DNA of 64,000 bases from Bacteroidota bacterium. GTDB lineage: Bacteria > Bacteroidota > Bacteroidia > Bacteroidales > NBLH01. A program made the position numbers and the translations under genes. Every line of letters begins with the position of its first letter. Within the stretch, counting starts at the first letter, position 1. This document shows positions 17,848-26,621 of the stretch, one piece after another. The stretch is taken from NCBI GenBank assembly GCA_025361565.1, contig JANYKN010000175.1, positions 1 to 64,000 of the forward strand, given 5' to 3'. Below the pieces are notes generated by a model. That model saw only the letters and a program-made list of their open reading frames with translations, had not been told where the DNA came from and ran no database searches.

Positions 17848-18279
17848 TTATACTTTTTTATTGAAATATTGGTAAACATAAGCTCTTTTTAAATCCTGGA
17901 TAAGTTTTAGATTTTCTTTGAGTTGTTTTTCTTTGGATTCGATAAAGTTTAATTGTTTAACTATTTCGGAAAACGCCAAAGAGTTTCCATTTACTATTTC
18001 GATTTTTTCTGTAATGAGCTGTTTGTAAATGCCGATGCGGATAAACGGAATGACTGAGCCCATTAAATATGGATGAAATGCTTTGGTACGCCAAAGAGCA
18101 AAGGTTATCCAATAAAGTACTTCTTTGAATTCTTCGGATTCGGTTTGAATGATGAAACTGTTTGGACAAATAACCTGCAAAGGTTTACCAGAGTTAAGGC
18201 CTTTGTTTAAAACAAAGAAATGAGGTCTGTTGCTTTCAAGTTTTACTGTTGATGATTTTACGTTAAAAGTTGTTTTCAT
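17848..18279 (-). CDS. Hypothetical 143-aa protein (possibly DUF6943)
   Basis: A 143-aa protein without signal or membrane segment. The N-terminal half is beta-rich (MKTTFNVKSSTVKLE, PHFFVLNKGLNSGKP), the middle has aromatic helices (EEFKEVLYWITFALWRT), and the end is a coiled coil (IESKEKQLKENLKLIQDLKRAY). It resembles small proteins of the DUF6943 type seen in Bacteroidota accessory regions, but I am not certain of the family. It is upstream of the holin-like and DUF6266 genes on the same strand, separated by a terminator, so probably expressed separately. Confidence 0.55.
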   Translation of the reverse strand: MKTTFNVKSSTVKLESNRPHFFVLNKGLNSGKPLQVICPNSFIIQTESEEFKEVLYWITFALWRTKAFHPYLMGSVIPFIRIGIYKQLITEKIEIVNGNSLAFSEIVKQLNFIESKEKQLKENLKLIQDLKRAYVYQYFNKKV

Positions 18280-18648
18280 AGATCTGCGATTTAAAATTTA
18301 TCGCTAGGCCCAAAACATTTTTAAAAGAAGAAAGAAAAAAAGGGAAAAAAAAGAAAAAAGAAAGCCTTATAGACACAAAGCCTGACTAAAAAACCAAGGG
18401 TTCTGGCAAAAAAAATTCACATAAAGGCGTAGCCAATTTTTTTGACAGGTTCATTGGTTTTTTGATTTGGAAGGCTTTGTAATTTTGCTTGAATTTTTTT
18501 GTTTTTGATGAAATAAACTGGAGAAATATCAATAGACATTTCATATAAATTCAGTTTATTCAACTTTCATTTAGCATAGAAGTGTTTGGGAATTAACAAT
18601 TTAATATGGTAAATTTAATGCCAAATATAAATCTTAAAGAAAACCAAA
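18280..18648. other. Non-coding region with a purine tract and a long palindrome
   Basis: No gene. It contains a nearly pure purine tract (about 18323-18362) followed by the long palindrome 18375-18480. The last 100 bp before the transposase fusion gene are AT-rich and presumably hold its promoter. Confidence 0.5.
18375..18480. repeat. Long imperfect palindrome upstream of the transposase fusion
   Basis: The 5' arm (18375-18417) and 3' arm (18435-18480) are complementary along most of their length: ACAAAGCC with GGCTTTGT, AAAAAACCAA with TTGGTTTTTT, and GGTTCTGGCAAAAAAAATT with AATTTTTTTGACAGGTTC. The apical loop is about 17 nt. It could be an element end, a replication or binding site, or an RNA hairpin. 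Confidence 0.7.
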
Positions 18649-21375
18649 ATGATCTATAATGAATTTATAAAGTCGTATTTAGATTGTCCATATAAATTGT
18701 ATTTGAAACATCAATCTATAGTTGGGCACAGTAATATTTATTTGGAATACTATGCACGTTTAGCAATTAGCATTAAAGCTGATGTTATAAATAGAAAATA
18801 TCGGAATTTAAAAAATGTTTCAGAAAATACTGATATTGATTATGATACAATAATAAATAATGATTACATAATAAATGGATACATAAAACAAACTGATTAT
18901 GAATTGCAGTTTGACATTGTTGAAATTCAGCGAAACATTGATGGGAAAAACATTGTTATCCCTATATTCATTTCTGAAAAAGAATTTATTTCGAGAAATC
19001 AAAAGCTCTTTATAGCTATTATAACAATGAAGGCGGAGGAGTTACTTAATAATAGCATAACTATAGGAAAAATCATTAATGGATATCAGCATAAACATTC
19101 TAAGATTATCCTAAATAATTATAAAAAGGAGGCATTTGCTGCATGGAAAAACATTCAGCAAATTGTTGCTAATAATCTTATCCCCGAATTTAGAAGAAAT
19201 AAACATTGCCAAATTTGCGAATATGATGTGATTTGTAAAAATCATGCTATTGAGACTGACGATCTGAGCCTCTTAAGTGGAATGAGCCCAAAAGAAATTA
19301 AAAAATGGAAGAATAAGGGAATTTCTTCAATAAACCAGCTTGCATTTAATTTTAAACCAAGAAGAAAAAGAAAACAAAATATTAATTATCATCAAAAAAA
19401 TATTGTTGAGCTTAAAGCATTGGCTATTAGGGAAGATAAAATATATGTCTATGAAACTCCGGATAACATTCAGAAAACAAGTGTAGAAATATTTTGGGAT
19501 ATAGAAGGTATTCCGGAAATCAAATCTTATTACTTAATTGGAATATTGGTTGTTAAGAATAATGAAACAAAGAAGTATCAATTTTGGGCAGAAAACAAAG
19601 AAAAAGAAATTGAGATATTTTATGAGTTTCTTGAAATTGTGGAATCTTATCATGATTATCAGTTATTTCATTATGGTACATATGAAGTTCAATATTTGAA
19701 ATATATGAAACAAAAAGTTGAGAAATTAGAACATAAAATCTTGATAGATGAATTAATTGAACATAGCGTTAATGTATTGACATATTTTAATTACAACATC
19801 TACTTACCTATATACAGCAATGGTTTAAAGGAAGTTGGACAATACATCGGTTTGAAATGGTCAGATAAAGAAGTAAGCGGGATCAATAGTATTGTTCTTA
19901 GAAAAGAATGGGAAACTACTGGAAATCTGATTTTAAAAGATAGGTTGATGCAATACAATTACGAAGATTGCTTTAACCTTCAAGGAGCAAAACAATTCCT
20001 AACCAGAATTATCGAAAATAAAACTAAAAATCTGGAATTTCCATTTAAAATTGAGTATGAAAAAGCACATGAGCAGAATACAACCTTTGCAATATTAAAT
20101 AAGGTTTTTGCGGATCCAAATATTGAATCAATTAACAATTGCTCATATTTTGACTATCAAATAGACAGAGTGCATATCAGGGAAAATACAAGAAGAAAAA
20201 AGGCTAAACTATCAACAAAAAAGTTTAATGGTTCAACGAATCAAAAAATAAATATTGAGGCTAATAAATGTAATTTCTGCTATAGAAAGACAATTGGAAG
20301 AATCAGTAATGTAAAAACAAAAAAGGTTTTAGATATTAAATTTTTTAAAGCAGGAGTCAAAAAATGGATAACGAAATACATATCTTATGAATATTATTGC
20401 TCAAATTGTTCAAATTCATTCATACCAAGAAAATTTAGCAGTATTAGAGAACATTATGGGCATAGCCTTAAATGTTATGTAATTTATCAAAATTTTGTAA
20501 ATCTATTGAGTTTTGAGAAAATTGTTAAAAACATTGCCGAGCTCTTTCAATTATATTTAGAGAAAGCTACTGCACATAATTTTAAAGAGTATTTTAGAAG
20601 CTATTATGAAGAAACACAAAAGAATTTATTGAAGAAAATCATAAATAGTTCTGTTATCTATGTTGATGAAACTCCTTTCAAATTGTTGAGCGGTGAAGTA
20701 TATGCCTGGATATTTACAAATGGCCAAGAAGTAGTTTCGATTTTTAAACCCACAAGAAAGGGAGATTTCTTGAAGGAATTGTTAAAAGATTTTAAAGGCG
20801 TTTTAGTTTCCGACTTCTTTTCAGCTTATAGTTCATTGGAATGTAGGCAACAAAAATGTTTAATTCATTTAATGAGAGATTTCAACGATGATTTATTAAA
20901 GAATCCTTATGATTCTGAATTAAAGCAAATTACTCAAAGATTCACAATGCTTTTAAAAGCAATTGTAAAAACAATTGATAAAAAAGGATTTGATAAAAGT
21001 TATCTTATTAAATTCAAAGCTGAAGTTAATCAATTCTTTGATTTTGTTGAAAATACAACTTTTCATTCGGAAGCAGCTATAAAATACAAGGAAAGATTAA
21101 TGAAGAATAGTGATAAATTATTTACATTCATTGAATTTGATGATGTGTCATGGAATAATACATTTGCTGAACATGCAATCAAATTGATGGCAGTTCATCG
21201 AAATAAAAACATTAAATTCTTTAAAGAAACCAGGATGGAAGATTATTTGTTGATTATGAGTTTATATCAAACTTCGGTATACAAAAGTTTCGATTTCCTC
21301 AGATTCTTATTATCAAAAGAAACAGATGTTGATAACTATTGTGAAAAGGAAAAAGGTACAATTATTACAACATAG
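18649..21375 (+). CDS. TM0106 (RecB/Cas4-like)-IS66 transposase fusion
   Basis: A 908-aa two-part protein. Residues 1-200 resemble a Cas4/RecB-like module: Cys13 plus Cys187, Cys190 and Cys196 match the four cysteines that hold a 4Fe-4S cluster, but I do not see a clear D...(E/Q)-x-K nuclease triad. A helix-hairpin-helix-like segment (about 206-235) and an RNase H-like exonuclease part follow (WDIEG with Asp284 and Glu286; HYGTYE at 341-346; YNYEDC with Asp440), the TM0106 layout. Residues 541-587 hold two CxxC pairs (zinc ribbon). The C-terminal part is an IS66 DDE transposase: Asp673 (YVDETPF), Asp722 (SDFFSAY), Glu841 (FAEHAIK). No TnpA or TnpB partner is present and no terminal inverted repeats were found. 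Confidence 0.85.
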   Translation: MIYNEFIKSYLDCPYKLYLKHQSIVGHSNIYLEYYARLAISIKADVINRKYRNLKNVSENTDIDYDTIINNDYIINGYIKQTDYELQFDIVEIQRNIDGKNIVIPIFISEKEFISRNQKLFIAIITMKAEELLNNSITIGKIINGYQHKHSKIILNNYKKEAFAAWKNIQQIVANNLIPEFRRNKHCQICEYDVICKNHAIETDDLSLLSGMSPKEIKKWKNKGISSINQLAFNFKPRRKRKQNINYHQKNIVELKALAIREDKIYVYETPDNIQKTSVEIFWDIEGIPEIKSYYLIGILVVKNNETKKYQFWAENKEKEIEIFYEFLEIVESYHDYQLFHYGTYEVQYLKYMKQKVEKLEHKILIDELIEHSVNVLTYFNYNIYLPIYSNGLKEVGQYIGLKWSDKEVSGINSIVLRKEWETTGNLILKDRLMQYNYEDCFNLQGAKQFLTRIIENKTKNLEFPFKIEYEKAHEQNTTFAILNKVFADPNIESINNCSYFDYQIDRVHIRENTRRKKAKLSTKKFNGSTNQKINIEANKCNFCYRKTIGRISNVKTKKVLDIKFFKAGVKKWITKYISYEYYCSNCSNSFIPRKFSSIREHYGHSLKCYVIYQNFVNLLSFEKIVKNIAELFQLYLEKATAHNFKEYFRSYYEETQKNLLKKIINSSVIYVDETPFKLLSGEVYAWIFTNGQEVVSIFKPTRKGDFLKELLKDFKGVLVSDFFSAYSSLECRQQKCLIHLMRDFNDDLLKNPYDSELKQITQRFTMLLKAIVKTIDKKGFDKSYLIKFKAEVNQFFDFVENTTFHSEAAIKYKERLMKNSDKLFTFIEFDDVSWNNTFAEHAIKLMAVHRNKNIKFFKETRMEDYLLIMSLYQTSVYKSFDFLRFLLSKETDVDNYCEKEKGTIITT

Positions 21376-21419
21376 CGATAGAAGTTATTTAGACAATAAA
21401 TTATAAATCCAAATTAAAA

Positions 21420-22260
21420 GAACGAGCTCGACAGTTTAAAAATCAAAAGGAGCTGTCGACGAGAGCGGGACCGCTGCGGGTTGAGGGCTAGCCTGCCAGG
21501 AGAAAAGCATGAGGTACGAATGCGCCTGGCAGTGCTGGGGCTTGGGTTTTGGCTGGTTTGGCATTTCGACTGGTTTCGACTACGCTCAACCACCACTGCT
21601 CAATGACCAACCAGCCGAAACCTTAGCCTCTGGAGGCTTTTTAGACGGTTATTTTATCCATTGAAATAGTTCAAAAAGGTCAAAATAACCGGCTGAAAAA
21701 CGCCTAGCCCGATGCGCAGGGCCCGCTACAAAACAAAGTGCTGCGGTTGGGCTAATGCTGAAAGCCTGAGTGAAATGGAAGTAGAGAGGAATGAAGAAAT
21801 GCAATGAAATGGAATGGATGATTGACGAACGTATGGAATTGAATGAAGGCTTTTTGCATTGAGACCAGGAGTAGCAGCACATGAGGGGAGTGCCGGGAAT
21901 TGCAATAAAAGATGCCAGGCTGGTAGTAAAACGGACACACGAAGTGCAGCTGTACTTATTTTATACCCAAAAAGGCAATTATAAAATCATAAAATGGGTA
22001 TAGCTGGCCTGGCGGCTTTTTTGCTGACCAAATGACCCGAATACCTTATAAACCCAAGTTGGTTGGTTTTGCAACGGTTTCAAGATGGATCACTGATTTA
22101 GGAAAAGGGAGCTGAAAGAAAGAAAGTGCTGTCAAGTTTGGCAAAACCAACCAAGGAGTGCGTGCTAAATGGTCGGAAAATAACAAAATGAAGTTGGGGC
22201 GGGTAAAGTAGTTCTGAGAAAACAAAAAAGCAGGCTATGGAAGCCCGCCGGAAAATGAAC
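21420..22260. ncRNA. Candidate large structured non-coding RNA (stem-rich region)
   Basis: No gene. Higher G+C than its flanks (by eye mid-40s percent). Complementary pairs in order: 21427-21434/21453-21463; 21493-21500/21525-21532 (8 bp perfect, with an inner GCAT/ATGC); 21539-21565/21602-21628 (24 of 27 paired); 21625-21629/21634-21638 (competes with the previous); 21635-21655/21682-21704; 21705-21710/21749-21754 with inner 21715-21719/21741-21745; 21754-21767/21847-21860; 21914-21924/22003-22013; 21962-21969/21995-22002; 22059-22072/22141-22154 (14 bp perfect); 22198-22204/22243-22249. A T run at 22017-22022 after one stem could end a plus-strand transcript. RNA, DNA-level repeat cluster and element remnant all remain possible. 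Confidence 0.35.
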
Positions 22261-22715
22261 TACGACTGCGCAAAGCCTTGCATAACCTGAAAAAGAGCAA
22301 AGAAACATGATAATAAGTACGATAACGAGTAAAATCATAACAAAGACGATTGTCAGTAGCTAATTTTAAAACCTTGAAATAAAGAGTTGAATTTTCCATG
22401 ACTTAAAGATTTAAATTAAACAATTAAAAACAATTAATATGCTTTAAATCAGGTGTTAGAGAGCAATAAGTGCAAAAGGAAACGGAATAAATGTCAGAAA
22501 AAAATGAAGATTGAATAACGTTTGTGGATTATTGAATTGTTGAATTTATGGGTAGCTGCGAACGTTTATGCCGTAGTCTTTTGCCTCGTTTGCGAACGTG
22601 CCTAACTTTGCTTTTTAATTGGTTTTATCCTTCCATCTATATCAGTAATTTTGTAAACCTGCTTATAATAGATGAGATTTTAGCTACCGGATTCTTAATT
22701 TGTTCCATAAGGCTT

Positions 22716-22766
22716 ATCAAAATTATCCTAGAAAAGTAGGAACGGATTTTCCAGGATAATTTTGAT
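22716..22766. repeat. Hairpin with 20-nt arms
   Basis: The arms 22716-22735 and 22747-22766 are complementary except for one mismatch, with an 11-nt loop. The outer 14 bp (ATCAAAATTATCCT with its complement) are perfect. There is no T run on the plus strand, so it is not a typical terminator. Confidence 0.7.
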
Positions 22767-23150
22767 GTGCCGGTATTCATACCAAAGTTAATTCTTAATA
22801 TACTGCAGTAAGGCTTTTTTCCTGACGACGAGAAAAATGAGTTTTGCGATAGCAAAGCGTTTTTTGAGAAGGAGGGGAATGGGCCTGGTGGATATGAAAG
22901 ATAAACTGATATTAAGGCCAAAATTTATAATATGATACCAAAAAATCCTAATTGAAATTTCTATTCTTAAACTATTTGAAAAAAGAAATCAATTCACTAA
23001 ATTTGCTCTGAATTTATTAGTAAATTGCAATCATTATCGATAAGATTATGTTTCACATGTGCTTCACATGAGGCTGAAAAATAAATTTGTAAGTTTCTAT
23101 TCTTCAATAAAATATAGGGAAATGTCACTTGGTACAGGTGGCACCACAAA

Positions 23151-23187
23151 AAAAACCGGAAATCTTTGATTTTCGGTTTTTTTGTTT
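23151..23187 (+). terminator. Terminator-like hairpin
   Basis: AAACCGGAAATC pairs with GATTTTCGGTTT around TTT and is followed by a T run. No gene is visible upstream on the plus strand, so it may end an unrecognised transcript, possibly an RNA. Confidence 0.55.
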
Positions 23188-23443
23188 TAAATAAATTCAA
23201 TCAATCATTCAGGACAATCAGTAAATCTGAGTATTTAGTTTTTCATTTATCTAAAAAGGAAGAAAAAAAATCCTTCCATCTAAATTGATTTTTGGAAAAC
23301 CGTTATTATAACGTTGAATTGCTCTTCGGAAATTTATACTCCTGCTTTCAAAAAAGTTAAGTATAATCAGAAAATTCTGTTTGATTGTGCTTGCAGTTGT
23401 GTTAAAATACTTCAACTACAAATTAATTAATATAAATACAAAA

Positions 23444-23471
23444 AAGGGTTTCCCAAAAATGGGAAACCCTT
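23444..23471 (-). terminator. rpsT terminator
   Basis: AAGGGTTTCCCA (23444-23455) and TGGGAAACCCTT (23460-23471) form a perfect 12-bp stem with a 4-nt loop. On the minus strand a T run follows, 23 bp after the rpsT stop. Confidence 0.85.
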
Positions 23472-23493
23472 CAAAACTCTTATATACAATCAC

Positions 23494-23745
23494 TTACAAA
23501 CTACTTACATGTTTTTGCAATTTCGATTTTAAATTCGAAGCTTTTTTCTTGTGGATAATGTTTTTCTTTGCTAATTTATCAAGCATTGAAGTAACCTGAG
23601 GATATAATTTTTCTGCCTCTGTTTTATCCTCTGAACTGCGTAATTTTTTAACAGCGTTTCTGGTAGTAACAGAAAAATATCTGTTAATTAACCTTTTTTT
23701 CTCGCTTTGTCTTATTCTCTTTTTTGAAGATAGATGATTAGCCAT
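23494..23745 (-). CDS. rpsT: 30S ribosomal protein S20
   Basis: An 83-aa basic, helical protein with the S20 signature: [18 protein letters not shown] at the start, NAVKKLR in the middle and the [17 protein letters not shown] helix near the end. S20 binds 16S rRNA in the body of the small subunit. Its length is normal. It has its own strong terminator at 23444-23471, and a tRNA-Glu gene lies 32 bp upstream on the same strand, so the two may share a transcript. Confidence 0.96.
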   Translation of the reverse strand: MANHLSSKKRIRQSEKKRLINRYFSVTTRNAVKKLRSSEDKTEAEKLYPQVTSMLDKLAKKNIIHKKKASNLKSKLQKHVSSL

Positions 23746-23776
23746 AATTTAAAATCTAAGCTTATTAAAAATTTAG

Positions 23777-23848
23777 CAGTCCGTAGGGGAATCGAACCCC
23801 TGTTACCGGGATGAAAACCCGACGTCCTAACCGCTAGACGAACGGACC
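23777..23848 (-). tRNA. tRNA-Glu (anticodon TTC)
   Basis: On the minus strand the sequence folds as a complete cloverleaf: acceptor GGTCCGT/ACGGACT, D-arm with AGCGGTTA, anticodon loop TTTTCAT with TTC, and T-arm AGGGG-TTCGATT-CCCCT. CCA is not encoded. Confidence 0.95.
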
Positions 23849-24011
23849 GTTTCCAAAAGTTTTTTTGAACTTTGGTTTGCAAATGTAAGCCTAAATTTTA
23901 TTCTGGCAAAAATATTTATGCAATTTTTTAAAATCTTTTTAAAATAATTTGTAAAAGCAATAAAATCAACTTGTTATTATTTGAGAAAAATTCACTTTTC
24001 TTAATGAATCT

Positions 24012-26621
24012 TTAAGTTTCCAGATTTTTTAACATGGTTTCGTACTCCTCAGATAGATAAAATGAAAACAAACTTGCCAATCTTATTGCCAATTCCTGAT
24101 GTCTGAAATTTCCATTTTCGTCTTTTTTCAATAGAAATTCTTTCAAGCCATATTTTTCAATCACAGGAAGTTCAGTATGGTATCTTTTCGATACAAGCAT
24201 CATAGCCCTGATTGCAGATCTTAAATCCTTTGTAAAAATAAAAGCACACCTGTCGGCAGTTAATTGAATTATTCTTGAGGTTGCCAAAAACTCAAGTTCT
24301 TTTTCTCCATCTTTACCTTCTTTCGAAAACTTGGATTTATAAAGACTTACTACTTGTTCAGAATTTTTAACAAGATCCCTGCTTTTACTTGTAACTTTTC
24401 CAATTTTTTCGGTTTTTTGAAGAAAGGATGATATTGCATTCAATTGCCCAATGCTCTGCAAAGACTTGCTAAACAAACCAACCGCCGGGAAAATAGACAA
24501 AACAGTATCGAGCACAAAATATCCTTTTTCAATTGCTCCTTTCCAAATATCGCTTGAAGTAATCCGTGCATGTTTAAAATATAAATGGGCAAGTTCTACT
24601 CCAATAGCAAATCTGAGTTCCTTAGGGTTTAAGTAATAAGCAGAACTACTTTCCAAGTGATCCCCCCCAACAATTAAAAACAATGGCTCACTTTCAAATC
24701 CATTAATACCAACTGATTTTTCGCCATGTGAAATATAAACTTCCAGATTTTCAATATTTAAAGCATATTTAATATCAGTGATTATCTCATTTAATTCAGG
24801 ATATTTTTGTGGCGAAAGTTTCTCCGAATATGATTTTAGCATCGAATAGTCGGGTATTTTCACAGAAGCAAGCCACTTTTGGAAATTCGAAAAGCTCCCA
24901 CCCTTCCTACTTGCTGGGTGCATCAGGTTTTTATCAATCGCTTTTGGATCTAATACTTTATATTTATTGGTGATAATTTGTTCTTTGTTTGCCAACAATC
25001 CATTTTCGCCTGTTATTGTTTTCAGTTCACGCCCTTTGGTAGCAATTTTTGGCTCCGAAACCTGAATTAAAACATCAACACGCTCATTAACAAGAGGCTG
25101 CAATTGTGCTATTTGGCATTTATATACGATGGCATTTTTTTCAGTTTCTAAGCTTGCAAGAATTTCGAGAATTGTTACTTTTATAATCTGCCCGGCAGCA
25201 GCACCAGTCAAATCTACATCTTTTGCAGGCAGCAAGTCAGAAACTGTTTCGTCGGGCAATTGATCTAGTCTTTTACTCAATACTTTTTTTGCTTCTTTGC
25301 CAAAACCGCATTTGATTAAATGTCGCGAAAACTCAATATCGAAAACTATTTGGTTGATGAGATCATTGTTTTTCTTATGGTAATCTTCACGTACAAACCG
25401 ATGAAATGGTAAAATATTATTTGCCTGTACAGTATCAGCCATAGCTTTAAGAAACAAGCTATTAACCGCTATCTGATCAATATAGGAAATTTCCCATTTT
25501 TTAACCCAACTTGTTAAAAATTCATTCGTTCCAGCATAATTCAGAATTTGATTCAGCAAATTGAGCAGTTTTTCATCTTCAGTATATGCAGAAAATACTT
25601 TTTCTCTATCTCCTCCTGAATATTCCATATAAATAAGAGCAAACTCATCAAATGGATTTTTAAGAAGTGCAAACAGGTGCTTAATTAAGTCTATGGCATA
25701 TTGATTACTTTGTTCATTTTTCTTTTCATAAAGCCAGTTTAGCCTTGCTAATTCCCTTATCTTTTCTTCTGGTTTCAATACATTGATATGCTGTATTTTA
25801 TAAAATAAATCAGCGTTGGAACGAGTACTCAATAATCGAATATCTTTATATTCAATAGGATTTCTACCTATTTCATTTTTTACTTTAATTGGACTTTCCT
25901 TCAAATCAATATTTTGAATTTCTTCTTCCTTTTCATTAAATGCGACTAGTTTAACTTCATTTGAACTTATAACAATATTCCATTTAAGCTCCTTGTTTTC
26001 ATCCAGTTGGCTATTATTTCTTTTAATTGCTGATATTTCCAGAAAGCACATCAAAATATCCTCCGGTTGAAAAAATGTAGAAAACCAAATTTTCTTCTGC
26101 GGCGTTATTCCTTCAATAAAATGATTACGGTTATCAATCCTTAATTTGCTGGAAGAAGTATTTGCCAATTCCAAGAGATAGCGATAAAGAAAAGAATTTA
26201 TTTCATCACTAAATGACTCATTTAACAGGTTTCCCAAATTGAAAATAGAAGTCTTACTGTCAGCACTTTCAAACCATTTAATGGGTTTGATATCAAAATA
26301 AACTTTTGATTTATCAACCATAAAAAAAAATCTAAAACTGCCTGTAAATCCAAGGGAACCAGTTAATCCACCTTTCTTTTTATATTCTATACTTTGGATA
26401 TTATCTTCCTTTTTATATAATGCTTCTATACTTAGAATTTTATGCATCCAATCCAGCATATTTGCAATAAAGTTGTCATTGTTAAAACCTTGAGGCAAAC
26501 AACAAACGGTTCCTTTATTTAACAAGTGATGCATCAAATCGATTTTTGATAAGTTTTTCTTATCATCGTTGCTATTGGTTTGTTTATCATCCATTTGGCT
26601 TTTGATATTAATTTTTTGCAT
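24012..26621 (-). CDS. Large protein with a degenerate M48-peptidase-like C-terminus
   Basis: An 869-aa cytoplasmic-looking protein of unknown function. The first 450 residues are helical with no recognised motif. Around residues 675-684 is VELAHLYFKH, which resembles the M48 helix HExxHxxxxH, but the first zinc-binding His is Val. Residues 788-791 (TADR) resemble the ADR of the third M48 ligand region. So the fold may be M48-like without a complete zinc site. Met10 (26594) is an alternative start. No signal peptide is seen, unlike most M48 proteins. It is a single gene, 163 bp upstream of tRNA-Glu. Confidence 0.5.
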   Translation of the reverse strand: MQKINIKSQMDDKQTNSNDDKKNLSKIDLMHHLLNKGTVCCLPQGFNNDNFIANMLDWMHKILSIEALYKKEDNIQSIEYKKKGGLTGSLGFTGSFRFFFMVDKSKVYFDIKPIKWFESADSKTSIFNLGNLLNESFSDEINSFLYRYLLELANTSSSKLRIDNRNHFIEGITPQKKIWFSTFFQPEDILMCFLEISAIKRNNSQLDENKELKWNIVISSNEVKLVAFNEKEEEIQNIDLKESPIKVKNEIGRNPIEYKDIRLLSTRSNADLFYKIQHINVLKPEEKIRELARLNWLYEKKNEQSNQYAIDLIKHLFALLKNPFDEFALIYMEYSGGDREKVFSAYTEDEKLLNLLNQILNYAGTNEFLTSWVKKWEISYIDQIAVNSLFLKAMADTVQANNILPFHRFVREDYHKKNNDLINQIVFDIEFSRHLIKCGFGKEAKKVLSKRLDQLPDETVSDLLPAKDVDLTGAAAGQIIKVTILEILASLETEKNAIVYKCQIAQLQPLVNERVDVLIQVSEPKIATKGRELKTITGENGLLANKEQIITNKYKVLDPKAIDKNLMHPASRKGGSFSNFQKWLASVKIPDYSMLKSYSEKLSPQKYPELNEIITDIKYALNIENLEVYISHGEKSVGINGFESEPLFLIVGGDHLESSSAYYLNPKELRFAIGVELAHLYFKHARITSSDIWKGAIEKGYFVLDTVLSIFPAVGLFSKSLQSIGQLNAISSFLQKTEKIGKVTSKSRDLVKNSEQVVSLYKSKFSKEGKDGEKELEFLATSRIIQLTADRCAFIFTKDLRSAIRAMMLVSKRYHTELPVIEKYGLKEFLLKKDENGNFRHQELAIRLASLFSFYLSEEYETMLKNLET

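Larger units (their letters stand above)
22261..23440. other. Gene-free region after the structured element
   Basis: No convincing gene. Visible items: TGCGAACGT repeated directly at about 22557 and 22599; a hairpin with 20-nt arms at 22716-22766; an ATTCTTAAT...AAGGCTT direct repeat (about 22691-22715 and 22790-22815); and a terminator-like hairpin at about 23150-23187. This is probably the junction between accessory and core DNA. Confidence 0.5.

Noticed and set aside
21400-22260. Group I or group II intron
   Set aside because: No reverse transcriptase or maturase ORF, and no recognisable domain V hairpin or group I core was seen; the stems do not match these layouts.
22600-22620. Integron attC site
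   Set aside because: GCCTAAC at about 22609 fits one half-site, but no matching GTTRRRY partner at a suitable distance and no integron integrase are present.
22548-22739. Plus-strand ORF of 63 codons
   Set aside because: Its 3' part runs into the 20-nt hairpin arm, it contains TGCGAACGT repeats and its translation looks random, so it is treated as non-coding.
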